64,000 bases of DNA, from NCBI RefSeq assembly GCF_000772045.1, contig NZ_CP009754.1, positions 248,001-312,000 of the forward strand. Direction: 5' to 3'. Positions within the stretch are counted from its first letter, which is position 1, and each line of letters starts with the position of its first letter. Position numbers and translations under genes: made by a program. Source of the stretch: Streptomyces sp. CCM_MD2014 (GTDB lineage: Bacteria > Actinomycetota > Actinomycetes > Streptomycetales > Streptomycetaceae). Shown here one piece after another: positions 1 through 9,902 of this stretch. A model generated the notes under the pieces. The model made no database searches, was not told the DNA's origin, and worked only from the letters and a program-made list of their open reading frames with translations.

Positions 1-1801
1 GGCGCAGGTACGTGTCCAGGTACGGCGACCGGTCGCCGGGGGTGGCGACGTCGTCGGCCGGATCGTCCAGGGCGAGGCGCAGCTTCGCTCCCCTCACCTC
101 GACGGTTTCGCCGGAGGGCGTGTCGCGCCAGGAACCGGTCTGGATGGATCCGATCTCCACGGCCAGGACGTGCCCGGCGGCGAGGGTCCAGTCGGTCGCC
201 TTCAGGTCGACTCTCATCCGGCCGGGCTTCACCAGGGAGACCTGCTCGTCGAACATGACGGCGGTGCCGTCGGGGGCGACGTCGTACAGCTTGAGCATGA
301 CGTTGCCCTCGCCGCGGGCCGTCAGGGACACCTGCGGGGTGCCGGTGACGCGGGTGTCCTTCGCCAGCGGCTTCGACCAGACGAAGAAGCTGGAGGCGAC
401 CTCACCGGCGCGCTGGCGCTTCGCCGCCTCCGCGGCCAGCCCGGGCGGGGTCCGCTGCTCGGTCGCGGGCGCGTTCTCCATGTCCCACCGGCCGGTCGGC
501 TGCGGCGGCGCCTTCGGTGCCGGGCTGCCGGACGCGGTCAGGGCCGCGCGGGCGGACGCGCCGCCGTCGTCCACGTAGGAGCCGCCGCCGAGCGGTACGG
601 TGACCGGCCTCTCGCCGACGGGCCACGTGCGCTGGGCCCTCCAGGCGCCGGTGGAGTCCTCGACGGCGTAGGCCGGGTAACGCACGGCCGGCCTGATGCC
701 CTTCAGGTACTGGTCGTAGAAGGAGAGGGTCTCCTCGTACCAGCCCTCGCGGCCCATGGCCAGGCGTCCGTCCTCGACGCGGTCGCCGCCGCGCACGTGA
801 TCCCACTGTCCGAGCCAGCCGCGCTCGGGGCCGTGGTGGTTGTCGAGGTACTCCTCCATCTCCTCGGGCTTGGTGTTGTTCTCGATGAAGCCCTGCGTGA
901 CGAAGAGCGGCGTGTCGCTGCCCCTGGCCATCCTCGCCAGGTCGCGGGAGGTCCAGTGCTCGTCCCGCTGATCGGATATCCGGTAGCCCGCCGAGTTCTC
1001 CGTCAGGCACTCCGGGTGACTCTCCTCGTAGCGCGCGGCGGCCCGGTACTGGGGATCGTCGTCCGCCATCGGGGGCATCGAGGCGATGGAGTTGTACGCG
1101 CCGGCGGTCCCGGTCACGTTCGGGCGGGGCACCCCGTTGGAGTAGATGTACTGGTACATGTCCCACAGGGGCTCCTGGGCCACGACGGCCTTGAGCGCGC
1201 GCTGGTCCAGGTTGTTGCCGATGAGGCCGGTGACGGCGTCGTACGACTTGCCGTACATGCCGACCGCGCCGGTGGACCACGGCTGCTTCGACGCCCAGTC
1301 GATCGCGGCCTTCACGTCCGCCTGTTCGCCGGGTCCGCCCCAGTCCAGGCAGCCGGTGGAGCCGCCGAAGCCGCGCAGGTCCACCATGACGAAGGCGTAG
1401 CCCTGTTCGAAGAGGTCGGTGCCCTCGATGAAGTCCTGGAAGCGGGCGGAGGGCCCGGTGTGCGTCCAGCCCTCGGGGCCGGTCTGGCCCGCGTGGGCGA
1501 AGTACGGGCCGATCGACAGGATGACCGGCACCTTCTCCTTCCGCTTCAGCCCTTCGGGGAGCAGGACGTCGGCATGGAGCCGGGTGCCGGAGCCGTCGGA
1601 GGACGGGAAGTAGTGCTGGGTCCAGACCGAGCCCTGTGGAACGCGGTCGTTCTGCTCGTGCGTGACGGGGCCGGTCCCGGTGGCGGCCGGCCCGGCCTCC
1701 GCCTCGTGCGCCGCGACGGCGGGGCCGCCGAGTCCGGCGGTCAGGGCGAGGGCGGCGACGAGTGCCGATGCGGTTCGTACGGCCGCGCGACGTGGTCTCA
1801 C
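1..1801 (-). CDS. Secreted CocE/NonD-family (X-Pro dipeptidyl-peptidase-like) hydrolase, C-terminus cut by window edge
   Basis: The visible 600 residues show a signal peptide rich in Ala and Leu (about residues 1-30), then an alpha/beta-hydrolase domain. Its nucleophile elbow GKSYDA places the catalytic Ser at residue 186, and a tryptophan-rich cap region follows. The C-terminal part (from about residue 395) matches the jelly-roll domain of X-Pro dipeptidyl-peptidases and cocaine esterase. Family members cleave Xaa-Pro peptides, beta-lactam side chains or esters, so the substrate cannot be called. The start is GTG at 1801 with AGGAGG-like bases just upstream; the nearby ATG is followed at once by TGA. 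The protein is probably extracellular. The gene runs off the left end of the window, so the final residues are missing. Confidence 0.88.
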   Translation of the reverse strand, partial: MRPRRAAVRTASALVAALALTAGLGGPAVAAHEAEAGPAATGTGPVTHEQNDRVPQGSVWTQHYFPSSDGSGTRLHADVLLPEGLKRKEKVPVILSIGPYFAHAGQTGPEGWTHTGPSARFQDFIEGTDLFEQGYAFVMVDLRGFGGSTGCLDWGGPGEQADVKAAIDWASKQPWSTGAVGMYGKSYDAVTGLIGNNLDQRALKAVVAQEPLWDMYQYIYSNGVPRPNVTGTAGAYNSIASMPPMADDDPQYRAAARYEESHPECLTENSAGYRISDQRDEHWTSRDLARMARGSDTPLFVTQGFIENNTKPEEMEEYLDNHHGPERGWLGQWDHVRGGDRVEDGRLAMGREGWYEETLSFYDQYLKGIRPAVRYPAYAVEDSTGAWRAQRTWPVGERPVTVPLGGGSYVDDGGASARAALTASGSPAPKAPPQPTGRWDMENAPATEQRTPPGLAAEAAKRQRAGEVASSFFVWSKPLAKDTRVTGTPQVSLTARGEGNVMLKLYDVAPDGTAVMFDEQVSLVKPGRMRVDLKATDWTLAAGHVLAVEIGSIQTGSWRDTPSGETVEVRGAKLRLALDDPADDVATPGDRSPYLDTYLR

Positions 1802-2065
1802 ATGCTCCTCCTTGTAAGGCGGGTGCAGGTGGTACGGGTGGTGCAGGTCTAGCAGCGAAGTCCTCGCACGTCGATGGGGCGTTCCCACAACTGCCCGTCA
1901 CACAGGGGGCATTGACGGACAGGGCGGGCGGAACGGCCCACGGGCGCCTGGCGGGACCCCCGTCTGCGGGCATGTGCCGGAATCGCCCGCGCGCCGATTG
2001 CTGCCTAAGGTTGGGCACGCCGACGGAAGCGGAGTCCTTTCCCGACCGCAGGAGAGTGGGGCGCC

Positions 2066-2500
2066 ATGGCGCGGGGTGTCGAGTCGATCCGGCGGACTGC
2101 CCTCGGCGTCCTCGGGGCCGTCCTGCTGCTGATCGGCGTCGCCCTGCTGGTGCTGCCCGGGCCGGGCCTGCTGCTCGTGTTCGCCGGGGTGGTGCTGCTG
2201 GCACGCGCCGTTCCGGCCCTCGACCGGTTCGTGGCCCCGGTCCGTGTCCGGGCGATGCGCGCGGCGGAGGAGAGCGTCGCCTCCGGATGGCGGATCGCGG
2301 GCTCGGTGCTGGTGGGCCTGTTCCTCCTGGCCGCCGGGGTGGTGTGGGCCCTCGTTCCCGAACTGCCGTACTCCGGATGGGCGACCGGGGCGAGTCTGAT
2401 CATCTCCGGCATCGTGCTGTTCGCCCTGCTCGTGTGGAGTCACCGCCGCGTCCGGGCGGCGCGGCGCGGCTCGCCGCCGGAGTCGGAAGCAGCGCGCTGA
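2066..2500 (+). CDS. Small membrane protein, PGPGW-type transmembrane family
   Basis: A 144-residue integral membrane protein. Hydrophobic segments lie at about residues 11-42, 75-97 and 104-126, and the first contains LVLPGPGLLLVFAG, the hallmark of the PGPGW transmembrane family. The C-terminus is basic and probably cytoplasmic. The ATG at 2066 follows a GGAGAG ribosome site. Members of this family have no assigned biochemical role. The gene stands alone between a divergent hydrolase and a helicase. The family call is good; no function is claimed. Confidence 0.75.
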   Translation: MARGVESIRRTALGVLGAVLLLIGVALLVLPGPGLLLVFAGVVLLARAVPALDRFVAPVRVRAMRAAEESVASGWRIAGSVLVGLFLLAAGVVWALVPELPYSGWATGASLIISGIVLFALLVWSHRRVRAARRGSPPESEAAR

Positions 2501-2529
2501 GCCGTCGGGACGGCGCTCGGCTCGGCCGA

Positions 2530-2579
2530 CCGGTCCCGGGGCCCACGCTGGTGGAACCGGTCCCGGGGCTCACGCTGGT
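2530..2579. repeat. Short tandem duplication, 23-bp units at 27-bp period
   Basis: Two copies of ccggtcccggggc(c/t)cacgctggt lie at 2530-2552 and 2557-2579 with one mismatch. They sit in the leader region of the RNA helicase gene, 90 bp before its start. They could be a duplicated operator or a recent slippage event. Confidence 0.7.
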
Positions 2580-2669
2580 AAAATGGCGCCACGCTTTGAG
2601 GCGCCCGGGTCCGTACCGAGGGGTACGGACCCGGTCGCGTTCCGGGCGGCTGATCAGAAAGGTCCCCCC

Positions 2670-3989
2670 ATGAACGCGAAGCCGACCGCATCCTTCGACG
2701 CCCTCGGGCTGCCACCGGCGCTGGTGGAGACGATGACCGGCCTCGGGGTGACGGAGCCGTTCCCGATCCAGGCGGCGACCCTGCCCGACGCGCTGGCCGG
2801 GCGGGACGTCCTCGGCCGGGCGCGGACCGGGTCCGGCAAGACGCTGGCCTTCGGGCTGCCCCTGCTCACCAGGACCGCCGGCCGGCGCGCGGAGTCGAAG
2901 CGGCCCCTTGCCCTGGTCCTGGTGTCGACCCGGGAACTGGCCCAGCAGGTGACCGAGGCGCTGACGCCGTACGCGCGCGCACTGGACGTGCGCCTGACGA
3001 CGGTCGTCGGCGGCCTGTCGGTCAACCGGCAGGTGGAGGCGCTGCGCGCCGGCGCCGAAGTGGTCGTCGCGACGCCCGGACGGCTGGCCGATCTGGTGGC
3101 ACGCCGGGACTGCCACCTGAACCGCGTGCGGATCACGGTGCTGGACGAGGCGGACCAGATGTGCGACATGGGGTTCCTGCCGCAGGTCTCCGGCATCCTC
3201 GAACAGGTGCCCTCGGACGGCCAGCGGCTGCTGTTCTCGGCCACTCTCGACCACGACGTCGACCAGCTGGTGCGCGACCACCTCCACGACCCGGTCCTCG
3301 TCTCGGTCGACCCGGCGTCGGCCTCGGTGACGACGACGGAGCACCACGTACTGCTCGTCCGTCCCGCCGACAAGTACGCGACCGCGACCGAGATCGCCGC
3401 CCGCGACGGCCGGGTGCTGATGTTCCTGGACACCAGGGCGGGCGTCGACCGCTTCACCCGGCACCTGCGCGACGCCGGGGTGCCCGCGGCCGCCCTGCAC
3501 AGCGGCAAGCCGCAGCCGCAGCGCACCCACACCCTCGCCCGGTTCGCGGAGGGCGGGGTCACCGTGCTGGTGGCCACCAACGTCGCGGCGCGGGGCATCC
3601 ACGTCGACGATCTCGACCTCGTCGTCAACGTCGATCCGCCGGCCGAGGCCAAGGACTACACGCATCGCGGCGGGCGTACGGCGCGCGCCGGCCGGGCGGG
3701 GAGCGTGGTCACGCTGGTCACCCCCGACCAGCGGCGCGAGGTGAACCGGATGATGTCCGAGGCCGGGATCCGGCCGACGGTCACGCCCGTGCGCTCGGGC
3801 GAGCAGAAGCTCACCGACCTCACCGGCGCGAAGCGCCCGCCGGCCGGCCGGGGCAAGGAGGGCGGCAACGCGCCCTTCCGCGGGATGGGCACCCGCCCGG
3901 GCCGCGCCGCCAAGGGGTCGCGCAAGGGCTCCGAGGCGCGCAAGGCGGCGGAGGCCCGCGCGGCGGCCCGGGTGCGCAGGGGCCGCTGA
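2670..3989 (+). CDS. DEAD-box ATP-dependent RNA helicase (RhlE-like)
   Basis: A 439-residue helicase that unwinds RNA duplexes with ATP in the cytoplasm. The motifs appear in order: Q motif FPIQAATL, motif I ARTGSGKT, motif Ia STRELAQQ, TPGR, motif II DEAD, motif III SAT, motif V ATNVAARGIH and motif VI HRGGRTARAG. Motif VI differs from the usual HRIGRTGRAG. A basic Arg/Lys/Gly tail (about residues 385-439) probably adds RNA affinity. The ATG at 2670 begins MNAKPTASFDALGL, which matches the normal start of the Q-motif region; an in-frame extension back to 2583 runs through the leader repeats and is rejected. The leader from the previous gene is about 170 bp long and may carry cold or growth-phase control, as is common for such helicases. 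Confidence 0.93.
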   Translation: MNAKPTASFDALGLPPALVETMTGLGVTEPFPIQAATLPDALAGRDVLGRARTGSGKTLAFGLPLLTRTAGRRAESKRPLALVLVSTRELAQQVTEALTPYARALDVRLTTVVGGLSVNRQVEALRAGAEVVVATPGRLADLVARRDCHLNRVRITVLDEADQMCDMGFLPQVSGILEQVPSDGQRLLFSATLDHDVDQLVRDHLHDPVLVSVDPASASVTTTEHHVLLVRPADKYATATEIAARDGRVLMFLDTRAGVDRFTRHLRDAGVPAAALHSGKPQPQRTHTLARFAEGGVTVLVATNVAARGIHVDDLDLVVNVDPPAEAKDYTHRGGRTARAGRAGSVVTLVTPDQRREVNRMMSEAGIRPTVTPVRSGEQKLTDLTGAKRPPAGRGKEGGNAPFRGMGTRPGRAAKGSRKGSEARKAAEARAAARVRRGR

Positions 3990-4132
3990 CAGCCCAGAAC
4001 TTTGAACACAGCGATGACAAAGTATGGACATGCCAAGCGGAAGTCTCCTACCTTGACGGCGGAACACCCGTCCCACCGCACAAGACCGGAGCGAAATCCG
4101 GCACGGTCCGGTCCCCACCTTCCGGAGGACCA

Positions 4133-7100
4133 ATGCGCCAACGGCTGTTATCGCGTGCCCGAAGACACCTCATCCTCCTGCTGACGTCGGCCGTCTCGAT
4201 CGGCGGTGTCTGGGCCGCCCCGGCGGCCTCGGCCTCCCCGGCGGCCTCCGCCGACATCCCGCCGCAGGAACCCGGCGTCACGCTGCGCGTGTTCGACGTC
4301 CAGACGCCCCTCGACGAACTGTGCACCCTCAAACCGGGCCAGACCCCCAACCACGACAAGCTGATGCCGACGGTCGACTGGTCCACCACCGCGGACTTCG
4401 GCGGCATCGCGGACAACTTCGTCTCCGAGGCCTCCGGTTATCTGGTCGCCCCTCGTGACGGCACGTATGTGTTCCGGCTGGTCAGCGACGACGGTTCCCG
4501 GCTGGCCCTCGACGGCTCCACGGTGATCGACCACGACGGACTGCACGGCGCGGAACCCAAGGACGGCACGGTCGAGCTCACCGCGGGCGCGCACCCGCTG
4601 CGCATCGAGCACTTCGACCGCGGCGGGGGCCAGCAGCTCCAGCTCTCCTGGATGCCGCCGGGCGAGAGCGCGTTCACCGTCGTACCCACCGAGGCGCTGA
4701 ACACCGACGCCGGGGTCGTGCGGGTGACGGCGCCGGGCCGCAAGGAGTGCGAGGCCGGGCGCGACACCCCCGGCGACGGTCTGCCGCTCACCTCGGTGCG
4801 CCCCGACCTCGACCTCACCGACCTGCGCCCCGAAGGCTTCGAACCGCAGGTCACCGGCATGGACTGGCTGCCCGACGGCCGCCTGGCGATCAGCACCTGG
4901 GGCGGCACCGACAACGTTGCCGGAGAGGTGTACCTCCTGGACAACGTCACCGGTGACACCAGCCGCGACAAGGTGACCGTGGAGAAGGTGGCGAGCGGGC
5001 TGCGCGAGCCCATGGGCATCAAGTACGTCGACGGTTCGCTCTACGTCTCGCAGAAGCACGAGCTGACCCGGCTGGTCGACCGCGACGGCGACGACGTGAC
5101 CGACGAGTACCGCACGGTCGCCACCTGGCCCTACGGCGGCAACTTCCACGAGTTCGCGTTCGGCCTGCTCTACCGCGACGGCTACTTCTACGTGAACCTC
5201 TCCGTCGCCATCGACCTCGGCGGCGCGACCACCAACCCGCAGCCTGCGCCCAACCGCGGGACGACCTACAAGATCAACAAGAAGACCGGGAAGATCAGCC
5301 CGGTCGCGGGCGGACTGCGCACGCCCAACGGAATCGGCTGGGGGCCGGGCGGCGGTCTGTTCGCCACCGACAACCAGGGCGGCTGGCTGCCCGCCTCGAA
5401 GCTCGTCCAGATCAAGCAGGACCGCTTCTTCAACCACTACACCGAGCCCGCCGGGCCCTTCGAGGACTCCCCCGTCACCGAGCCGGTGCTGTGGCTGCCG
5501 CAGAACGAGATCGGCAACTCGCCCTCCACCCCGCTGTACCTCACCAAGGGCAGGTTCGCGGGCCAGATGCTGATCGGCGACGTCACCTACGGCGGCCTGC
5601 AGCGCGCCTACCTGGAGAAGGTGAAGGGCCAGTACCAGGGCGCCGTCTTCCGCTACACGCAGGGCCTGGAGGCGGGCGTCAACCGGGTCTCCATGGGCCC
5701 CGACGGTGCGATCTACACCGGCGGCCTGGGCGCCGACGGCAACTGGGGGCAGGAGGGCAAGCTCAAGTTCGGCCTGCAGAAGCTGACGCCCAACGGGGGC
5801 AACACCTTCGACGTCCAGAAGATGCGGGCCGTGCCCGGCGGCTTCGACCTCACGTACACCCAGCCGGTGTCCGAGGAGACGGCCGCGGAGCTGGCCTCCC
5901 GCTACGAGGCCCAGCAGTGGCGCTACACGCCGACCGGCGACTACGGCGGCCCGAAGATCGCCGAGGAGGAGCTGGCCGTACGGTCCGCGACGCTCTCGGA
6001 CGACGGCCGCACGGTCCGGCTGCGGCTGGACGGCCTCAAGCCGGACCGTGTCGTGCACGTGCGCTCGCCGCGCCCCTTCACCTCGGCCTCCGGCGAGACG
6101 CTGTGGAGCACCGAGGCCTGGTACACGCTCAACGAGATGCCCGGCAAGCAGCCGCCCGCCGCGACCCTCTACGAGGCCGAGGAGGCGCGCCTCACCGGGA
6201 AGGCGGGCGTCAACACCGACCACGTCGGCTACTCCGGCAGCGGGTTCGTCGACCGTTATGCCGCCGAGGGCAAGGTCACCACGACCTTCGACGTGACCGT
6301 CCCGAAGACCGGCACCTACGACGTGGGCCTGCGCTACTCCAACGGCCCGAACCCCTTCGAGGGCACGAAGTCGCTCTCCCTGTACGCCAACGGGAAGAAG
6401 GTGCGCCAGACACAGCTCCCCTCCACCGGGGACTGGGACACGTGGTCCACGCGGACCGAGAGCGTGCGACTGCGTGCCGGCCACAACACGGTCTCCTACC
6501 GCTACGACCCCGGTGACACCGGCCACGTCAACCTCGACCTGATCACCGTGCACCGGCAAGGCGCGGGGATCGCCCTGTTCGACGGCACCGCCGCCTCGCA
6601 GGAGCAGTGGCAGCACACGGACGGAAGGAAGGTCGCCTGGCCGCTGGCCGAGGAGCGGTCGATGGAGGTGTGCTGCGGCGACATCCGCACCAAGGACGCC
6701 TACCAGGACTTCAGGCTGCACGTGGAGTTCCGCGTGCCCCTGCTGCCGGACGACGTGACCGGACAGGACCGCGGCAACAGCGGCATCTACCTCCAGGACC
6801 GCTACGAACTGCAGATCCTCGACTCCTACGGCGACACCACCCCGGGCACGGACGAGGCCGGGGCGATCTATCTGAAGAAGGCACCCGACACCAACGCGGC
6901 GACGGCCCCGGAGACCTGGCAGACGTACGACGTCGTCTTCCGTGCCGCCCGCTTCGACGAGAACGGTGCCAAGACCGCCGACGCGCGGGTGACGGTGGTG
7001 TGGAACGGCAGGACGGTCCACGACGACGTCGCCCTCGACGGCCCCACCGCGGCGGGCCGGGCCGAGACGCCGGCCGCCGGGGCGATCCGGCTCCAGGACC

Positions 7101-7150
7101 ACGGCAACAAGGTCCGGTTCCGCAACATCCGGGTCGAACCGCTGCACTGA
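4133..7150 (+). CDS. Large secreted PA14 / beta-propeller / CBM / DUF1080 protein with a TTA codon
   Basis: A 1005-residue exported protein. A Sec signal (about 1-35) is followed by a PA14 domain (46-185; DGTYVFRLVSDDGSRL), a sugar/sorbosone-dehydrogenase-like beta-propeller (about 215-600), a CBM6/35-like sandwich (about 678-808) and a C-terminal DUF1080 laminin-like fold (about 809-1004; GNSGIYLQDRYELQILDSYG). DUF1080 proteins include 3-keto-disaccharide hydrolases, so glycan binding or cleavage is likely. The ATG at 4133 is preceded by GGAGGA. Codon 6 (4148-4150) is TTA, the only TTA codon I found in any gene of the window, which predicts dependence on bldA. A hairpin terminator lies 10 bp downstream. 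The open frame that extends upstream into the helicase gene is a shadow. Confidence 0.88.
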   Translation: MRQRLLSRARRHLILLLTSAVSIGGVWAAPAASASPAASADIPPQEPGVTLRVFDVQTPLDELCTLKPGQTPNHDKLMPTVDWSTTADFGGIADNFVSEASGYLVAPRDGTYVFRLVSDDGSRLALDGSTVIDHDGLHGAEPKDGTVELTAGAHPLRIEHFDRGGGQQLQLSWMPPGESAFTVVPTEALNTDAGVVRVTAPGRKECEAGRDTPGDGLPLTSVRPDLDLTDLRPEGFEPQVTGMDWLPDGRLAISTWGGTDNVAGEVYLLDNVTGDTSRDKVTVEKVASGLREPMGIKYVDGSLYVSQKHELTRLVDRDGDDVTDEYRTVATWPYGGNFHEFAFGLLYRDGYFYVNLSVAIDLGGATTNPQPAPNRGTTYKINKKTGKISPVAGGLRTPNGIGWGPGGGLFATDNQGGWLPASKLVQIKQDRFFNHYTEPAGPFEDSPVTEPVLWLPQNEIGNSPSTPLYLTKGRFAGQMLIGDVTYGGLQRAYLEKVKGQYQGAVFRYTQGLEAGVNRVSMGPDGAIYTGGLGADGNWGQEGKLKFGLQKLTPNGGNTFDVQKMRAVPGGFDLTYTQPVSEETAAELASRYEAQQWRYTPTGDYGGPKIAEEELAVRSATLSDDGRTVRLRLDGLKPDRVVHVRSPRPFTSASGETLWSTEAWYTLNEMPGKQPPAATLYEAEEARLTGKAGVNTDHVGYSGSGFVDRYAAEGKVTTTFDVTVPKTGTYDVGLRYSNGPNPFEGTKSLSLYANGKKVRQTQLPSTGDWDTWSTRTESVRLRAGHNTVSYRYDPGDTGHVNLDLITVHRQGAGIALFDGTAASQEQWQHTDGRKVAWPLAEERSMEVCCGDIRTKDAYQDFRLHVEFRVPLLPDDVTGQDRGNSGIYLQDRYELQILDSYGDTTPGTDEAGAIYLKKAPDTNAATAPETWQTYDVVFRAARFDENGAKTADARVTVVWNGRTVHDDVALDGPTAAGRAETPAAGAIRLQDHGNKVRFRNIRVEPLH

Positions 7151-7159
7151 CCCACGGCC

Positions 7160-7191
7160 GTGCGGGGCGGTCGCTCAAGGCCGCCCCGCAC
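7160..7191 (+). terminator. Rho-independent-type hairpin after the PA14/DUF1080 gene
   Basis: The 11-bp arms gtgcggggcgg and ccgccccgcac flank a 10-nt loop, with one extra G-T pair inside. It lies just downstream of the stop codon at 7150. There is no U tract, as is usual in Streptomyces. Confidence 0.75.
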
Positions 7192-7287
7192 CGCCCGTTG
7201 CCCGGATCCGGTGGGCGGGCCGGTGCCGGGGGCGCCTCTGGGTAGGCTGAAACGGGAAACACCCTGCCCGTCGAACAAGGAGCGGAA

Positions 7288-8118
7288 TTGAGCGAGCCGG
7301 CGTCCATCGCCCTGCAGAAGGAGATCGCCCGGGAGCTGGAGGTCGCGGAGACCTTCGACGCCGAAGCGGAGATCGAGCGCCGAGTGGCCTTCCTCGCCGA
7401 CCGGCTGACCTCCGCCGGTCTGCACGCCCTCGTGCTCGGCATCAGCGGCGGTGTCGACTCGACCACCGCGGGCCGGCTGTGCCAGCTCGCCGTGGAGCGG
7501 GCCCGCGCCGCCGGGCACGAAGCCCGTTTCTACGCGATGCGGCTGCCGCACGGGGTCCAGGCGGACGAGCACGACGCACAGCTCGCGCTCTCGTTCATCC
7601 AGGCGGACCACGTGCTGACCGTGGACATCAAGCCCGCCAGCGACGCGGCGCTCGACGCCCTGCTCGCCGCCGACGTGGCTTTCCGCGACGCCCACCACCA
7701 GGACTTCGTGCTGGGCAACATCAAGGCCCGGCAGCGCATGATCGCGCAGTACGCAGTGGCGGGTGCGCACGGCGGTCTGGTCGTCGGCACCGACCACGCG
7801 GCCGAGGCGGTCTCCGGCTTCTTCACCAAGTTCGGCGACGGCGCCGCCGACGTCGTACCGCTGACGGGACTCACCAAGCGCCGCGTCCGCGCCGTCGCGG
7901 AGGCGCTGGGCGCCCCGGCCGAGCTGGTGCGGAAGGTTCCGACGGCCGATCTGGAGACCCTCGACCCCGGCAAGGCCGACGAGGACGCCCTGGGAGTCAC
8001 GTACGACGAGATCGACGACTTCCTGGAGGGCAAGCCGGTGAAGCAGGAGACCTTCGAGACGATCGTCACCCGCTACCGGCAGACCGACCACAAGCGCCGG
8101 CTGCCGATCGCGCCCTGA
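7288..8118 (+). CDS. nadE: NH3-dependent NAD(+) synthetase
   Basis: A 276-residue amidating enzyme that converts deamido-NAD, ammonia and ATP to NAD in the cytoplasm. The PP-loop [10 protein letters not shown] lies at about residues 53-62, and [21 protein letters not shown] (about 169-189) forms the conserved substrate and ATP region. No glutaminase domain is present, so it belongs to the short, ammonia-using class. The start is TTG at 7288 with AAGGAG 8 bp upstream, and the next residues [12 protein letters not shown] fit the family N-terminus. A TAGGCT hexamer about 45 bp upstream is a possible -10 box. The gene sits alone before glpK. Confidence 0.95.
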   Translation: MSEPASIALQKEIARELEVAETFDAEAEIERRVAFLADRLTSAGLHALVLGISGGVDSTTAGRLCQLAVERARAAGHEARFYAMRLPHGVQADEHDAQLALSFIQADHVLTVDIKPASDAALDALLAADVAFRDAHHQDFVLGNIKARQRMIAQYAVAGAHGGLVVGTDHAAEAVSGFFTKFGDGAADVVPLTGLTKRRVRAVAEALGAPAELVRKVPTADLETLDPGKADEDALGVTYDEIDDFLEGKPVKQETFETIVTRYRQTDHKRRLPIAP

Positions 8119-8261
8119 CCCGCCGCCGGTGGCGGCGCCGCCGTCACCGGCGTCCCCGGCGCCCGCCCTGTCCTGTATATGCGGTTTGCCGGGACCCGCC
8201 TTAGTCTGTCCGAGGAGGTGCCCGAACCAGGACCTACACCGGCCGGAGAGGCGGAGCGAAC

Positions 8262-9785
8262 ATGGCGGACTTCATCGGCGCGGTGGACCAGGGAACCACC
8301 AGCACCCGGTTCATGATCTTCGACCACGGGGGCAACGAGGTCGCGAAGCACCAGCTTGAGCACGAGCAGATCCTCCCCCGCTCCGGGTGGGTGGAGCACG
8401 ACCCGGTGGAGATCTGGGAGCGCACCAACTCGGTGATGCAGAACGCCCTGCGCAACGGCGGTCTGTCGGGGACCGACCTGGCGGCCATCGGCATCACCAA
8501 CCAGCGGGAGACCACGGTGGTCTGGGACCCGCGCACCGGCCGTCCCTACTACAACGCCATCGTCTGGCAGGACACCCGCACCGACGCCATCGCGGCGAAC
8601 CTGGAGCGGTCGGGCCGGGGCGACGTCATCCGCCGCAAGGCCGGGCTGCCGCCCGCGACGTATTTCTCCGCCGGGAAGATCCAGTGGATCCTCGAGAACG
8701 TCGACGGCGTACGTGAGGCGGCGGAACAGGGGCACGCGGTGTTCGGCAACACGGACTGCTGGGTCCTGTGGAACCTCACCGGCGGCCCCGACGGCGGCAT
8801 CCACGCCACCGACGTGACCAACGCGAGCCGCACCATGCTGATGGACCTGGAAACGCTCGACTGGGACGACGAACTGCTCGGCTTCTTCGGCATCCCGCGC
8901 AGCATGCTTCCCACCATCAACCCGTCCTCGCACCCGGAGGCCTACGGCACGACCCGGACCTCCCGGCCGCTGCGCGCCGCCGTTCCCATCACCGGGGTCC
9001 TGGGCGACCAGCACGCGGCGACCGTCGGCCAGGTCTGCTTCTCCCCCGGCGAGGCCAAGAACACCTACGGCACCGGCAACTTCCTGGTCCTCAACACCGG
9101 CACCGAACTGGTCCGCTCCCAGCACGGTCTGCTGACCACCGTGGCCTACCAGTTCGGCGACAACCCGCCGGTCTACGCGCTGGAGGGCTCCATCGCCGTG
9201 ACCGGGTCCGCCGTGCAGTGGCTGCGCGACCAGATGAAGATCATCAAGACCGCGGCCGAGAGCGAGGAACTCGCGCGCACCGTCCAGGACAACGGCGGCA
9301 TGTACTTCGTCCCGGCCTTCTCCGGCCTCTTCGCCCCGTACTGGCGCTCCGACGCCCGGGGCGCGATCGTCGGTCTCTCCCGGTACAACGACAACGCGCA
9401 TCTGGCCCGGGCGACGCTGGAGTCCATCTGCTACCAGAGCCGCGACGTCGTCGAGGCCATGGAGCAGGACTCCTCGGTCCACCTGGACGTGCTGCGGGTC
9501 GACGGCGGTGTGACCGCCAACGACCTCTGCATGCAGATCCAGGCCGACGTCCTCGGCGTGCCCGTCAGCCGTCCCGTCGTCGCGGAGACCACCGCCCTGG
9601 GCGCCGCCTACGCGGCGGGGCTGGCCACCGGTTTCTGGCGGGACACCGACGAACTGCGCACCCACTGGAGCGAGTCCAGGCGCTGGGAGCCCCAGTGGTC
9701 CGAGGAGCAGCGTGCACAGGGGTACGCGGGCTGGAAGACGGCGGTGGAGCGCACGCTCGACTGGGTCAAGGTCCCCGAGAGCTGA
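8262..9785 (+). CDS. glpK: Glycerol kinase
   Basis: A 507-residue FGGY-family kinase that makes glycerol 3-phosphate from glycerol and ATP. It shows the N-terminal phosphate loop [13 protein letters not shown], the [11 protein letters not shown] and WQDTRTD substrate segments, and the FGGY C-terminal signature around [20 protein letters not shown]. The ATG at 8262 follows a GGAG-containing site. No glpF or glpD lies beside it, so here it is a stand-alone kinase. A CTTAGTCT sequence about 60 bp upstream may be part of a promoter. Identity is very secure. Confidence 0.97.
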   Translation: MADFIGAVDQGTTSTRFMIFDHGGNEVAKHQLEHEQILPRSGWVEHDPVEIWERTNSVMQNALRNGGLSGTDLAAIGITNQRETTVVWDPRTGRPYYNAIVWQDTRTDAIAANLERSGRGDVIRRKAGLPPATYFSAGKIQWILENVDGVREAAEQGHAVFGNTDCWVLWNLTGGPDGGIHATDVTNASRTMLMDLETLDWDDELLGFFGIPRSMLPTINPSSHPEAYGTTRTSRPLRAAVPITGVLGDQHAATVGQVCFSPGEAKNTYGTGNFLVLNTGTELVRSQHGLLTTVAYQFGDNPPVYALEGSIAVTGSAVQWLRDQMKIIKTAAESEELARTVQDNGGMYFVPAFSGLFAPYWRSDARGAIVGLSRYNDNAHLARATLESICYQSRDVVEAMEQDSSVHLDVLRVDGGVTANDLCMQIQADVLGVPVSRPVVAETTALGAAYAAGLATGFWRDTDELRTHWSESRRWEPQWSEEQRAQGYAGWKTAVERTLDWVKVPES

Positions 9786-9902
9786 TGCCGGCGGGCACCG
9801 TTCGCGAGCGCCGGCCACAGCGGGTGCCGTCGCCGCGGCGGCGTCCGGTGACACCGCGAAATCCGGTCGCGCGGGACCGGGCGGTGGTGTTGGCTGTCGG
9901 GC

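Noticed and set aside
3161..4132. An in-frame upstream extension of the PA14 protein
   Set aside because: It runs through the helicase in another frame; the real start at 4133 has a ribosome site and a signal peptide.
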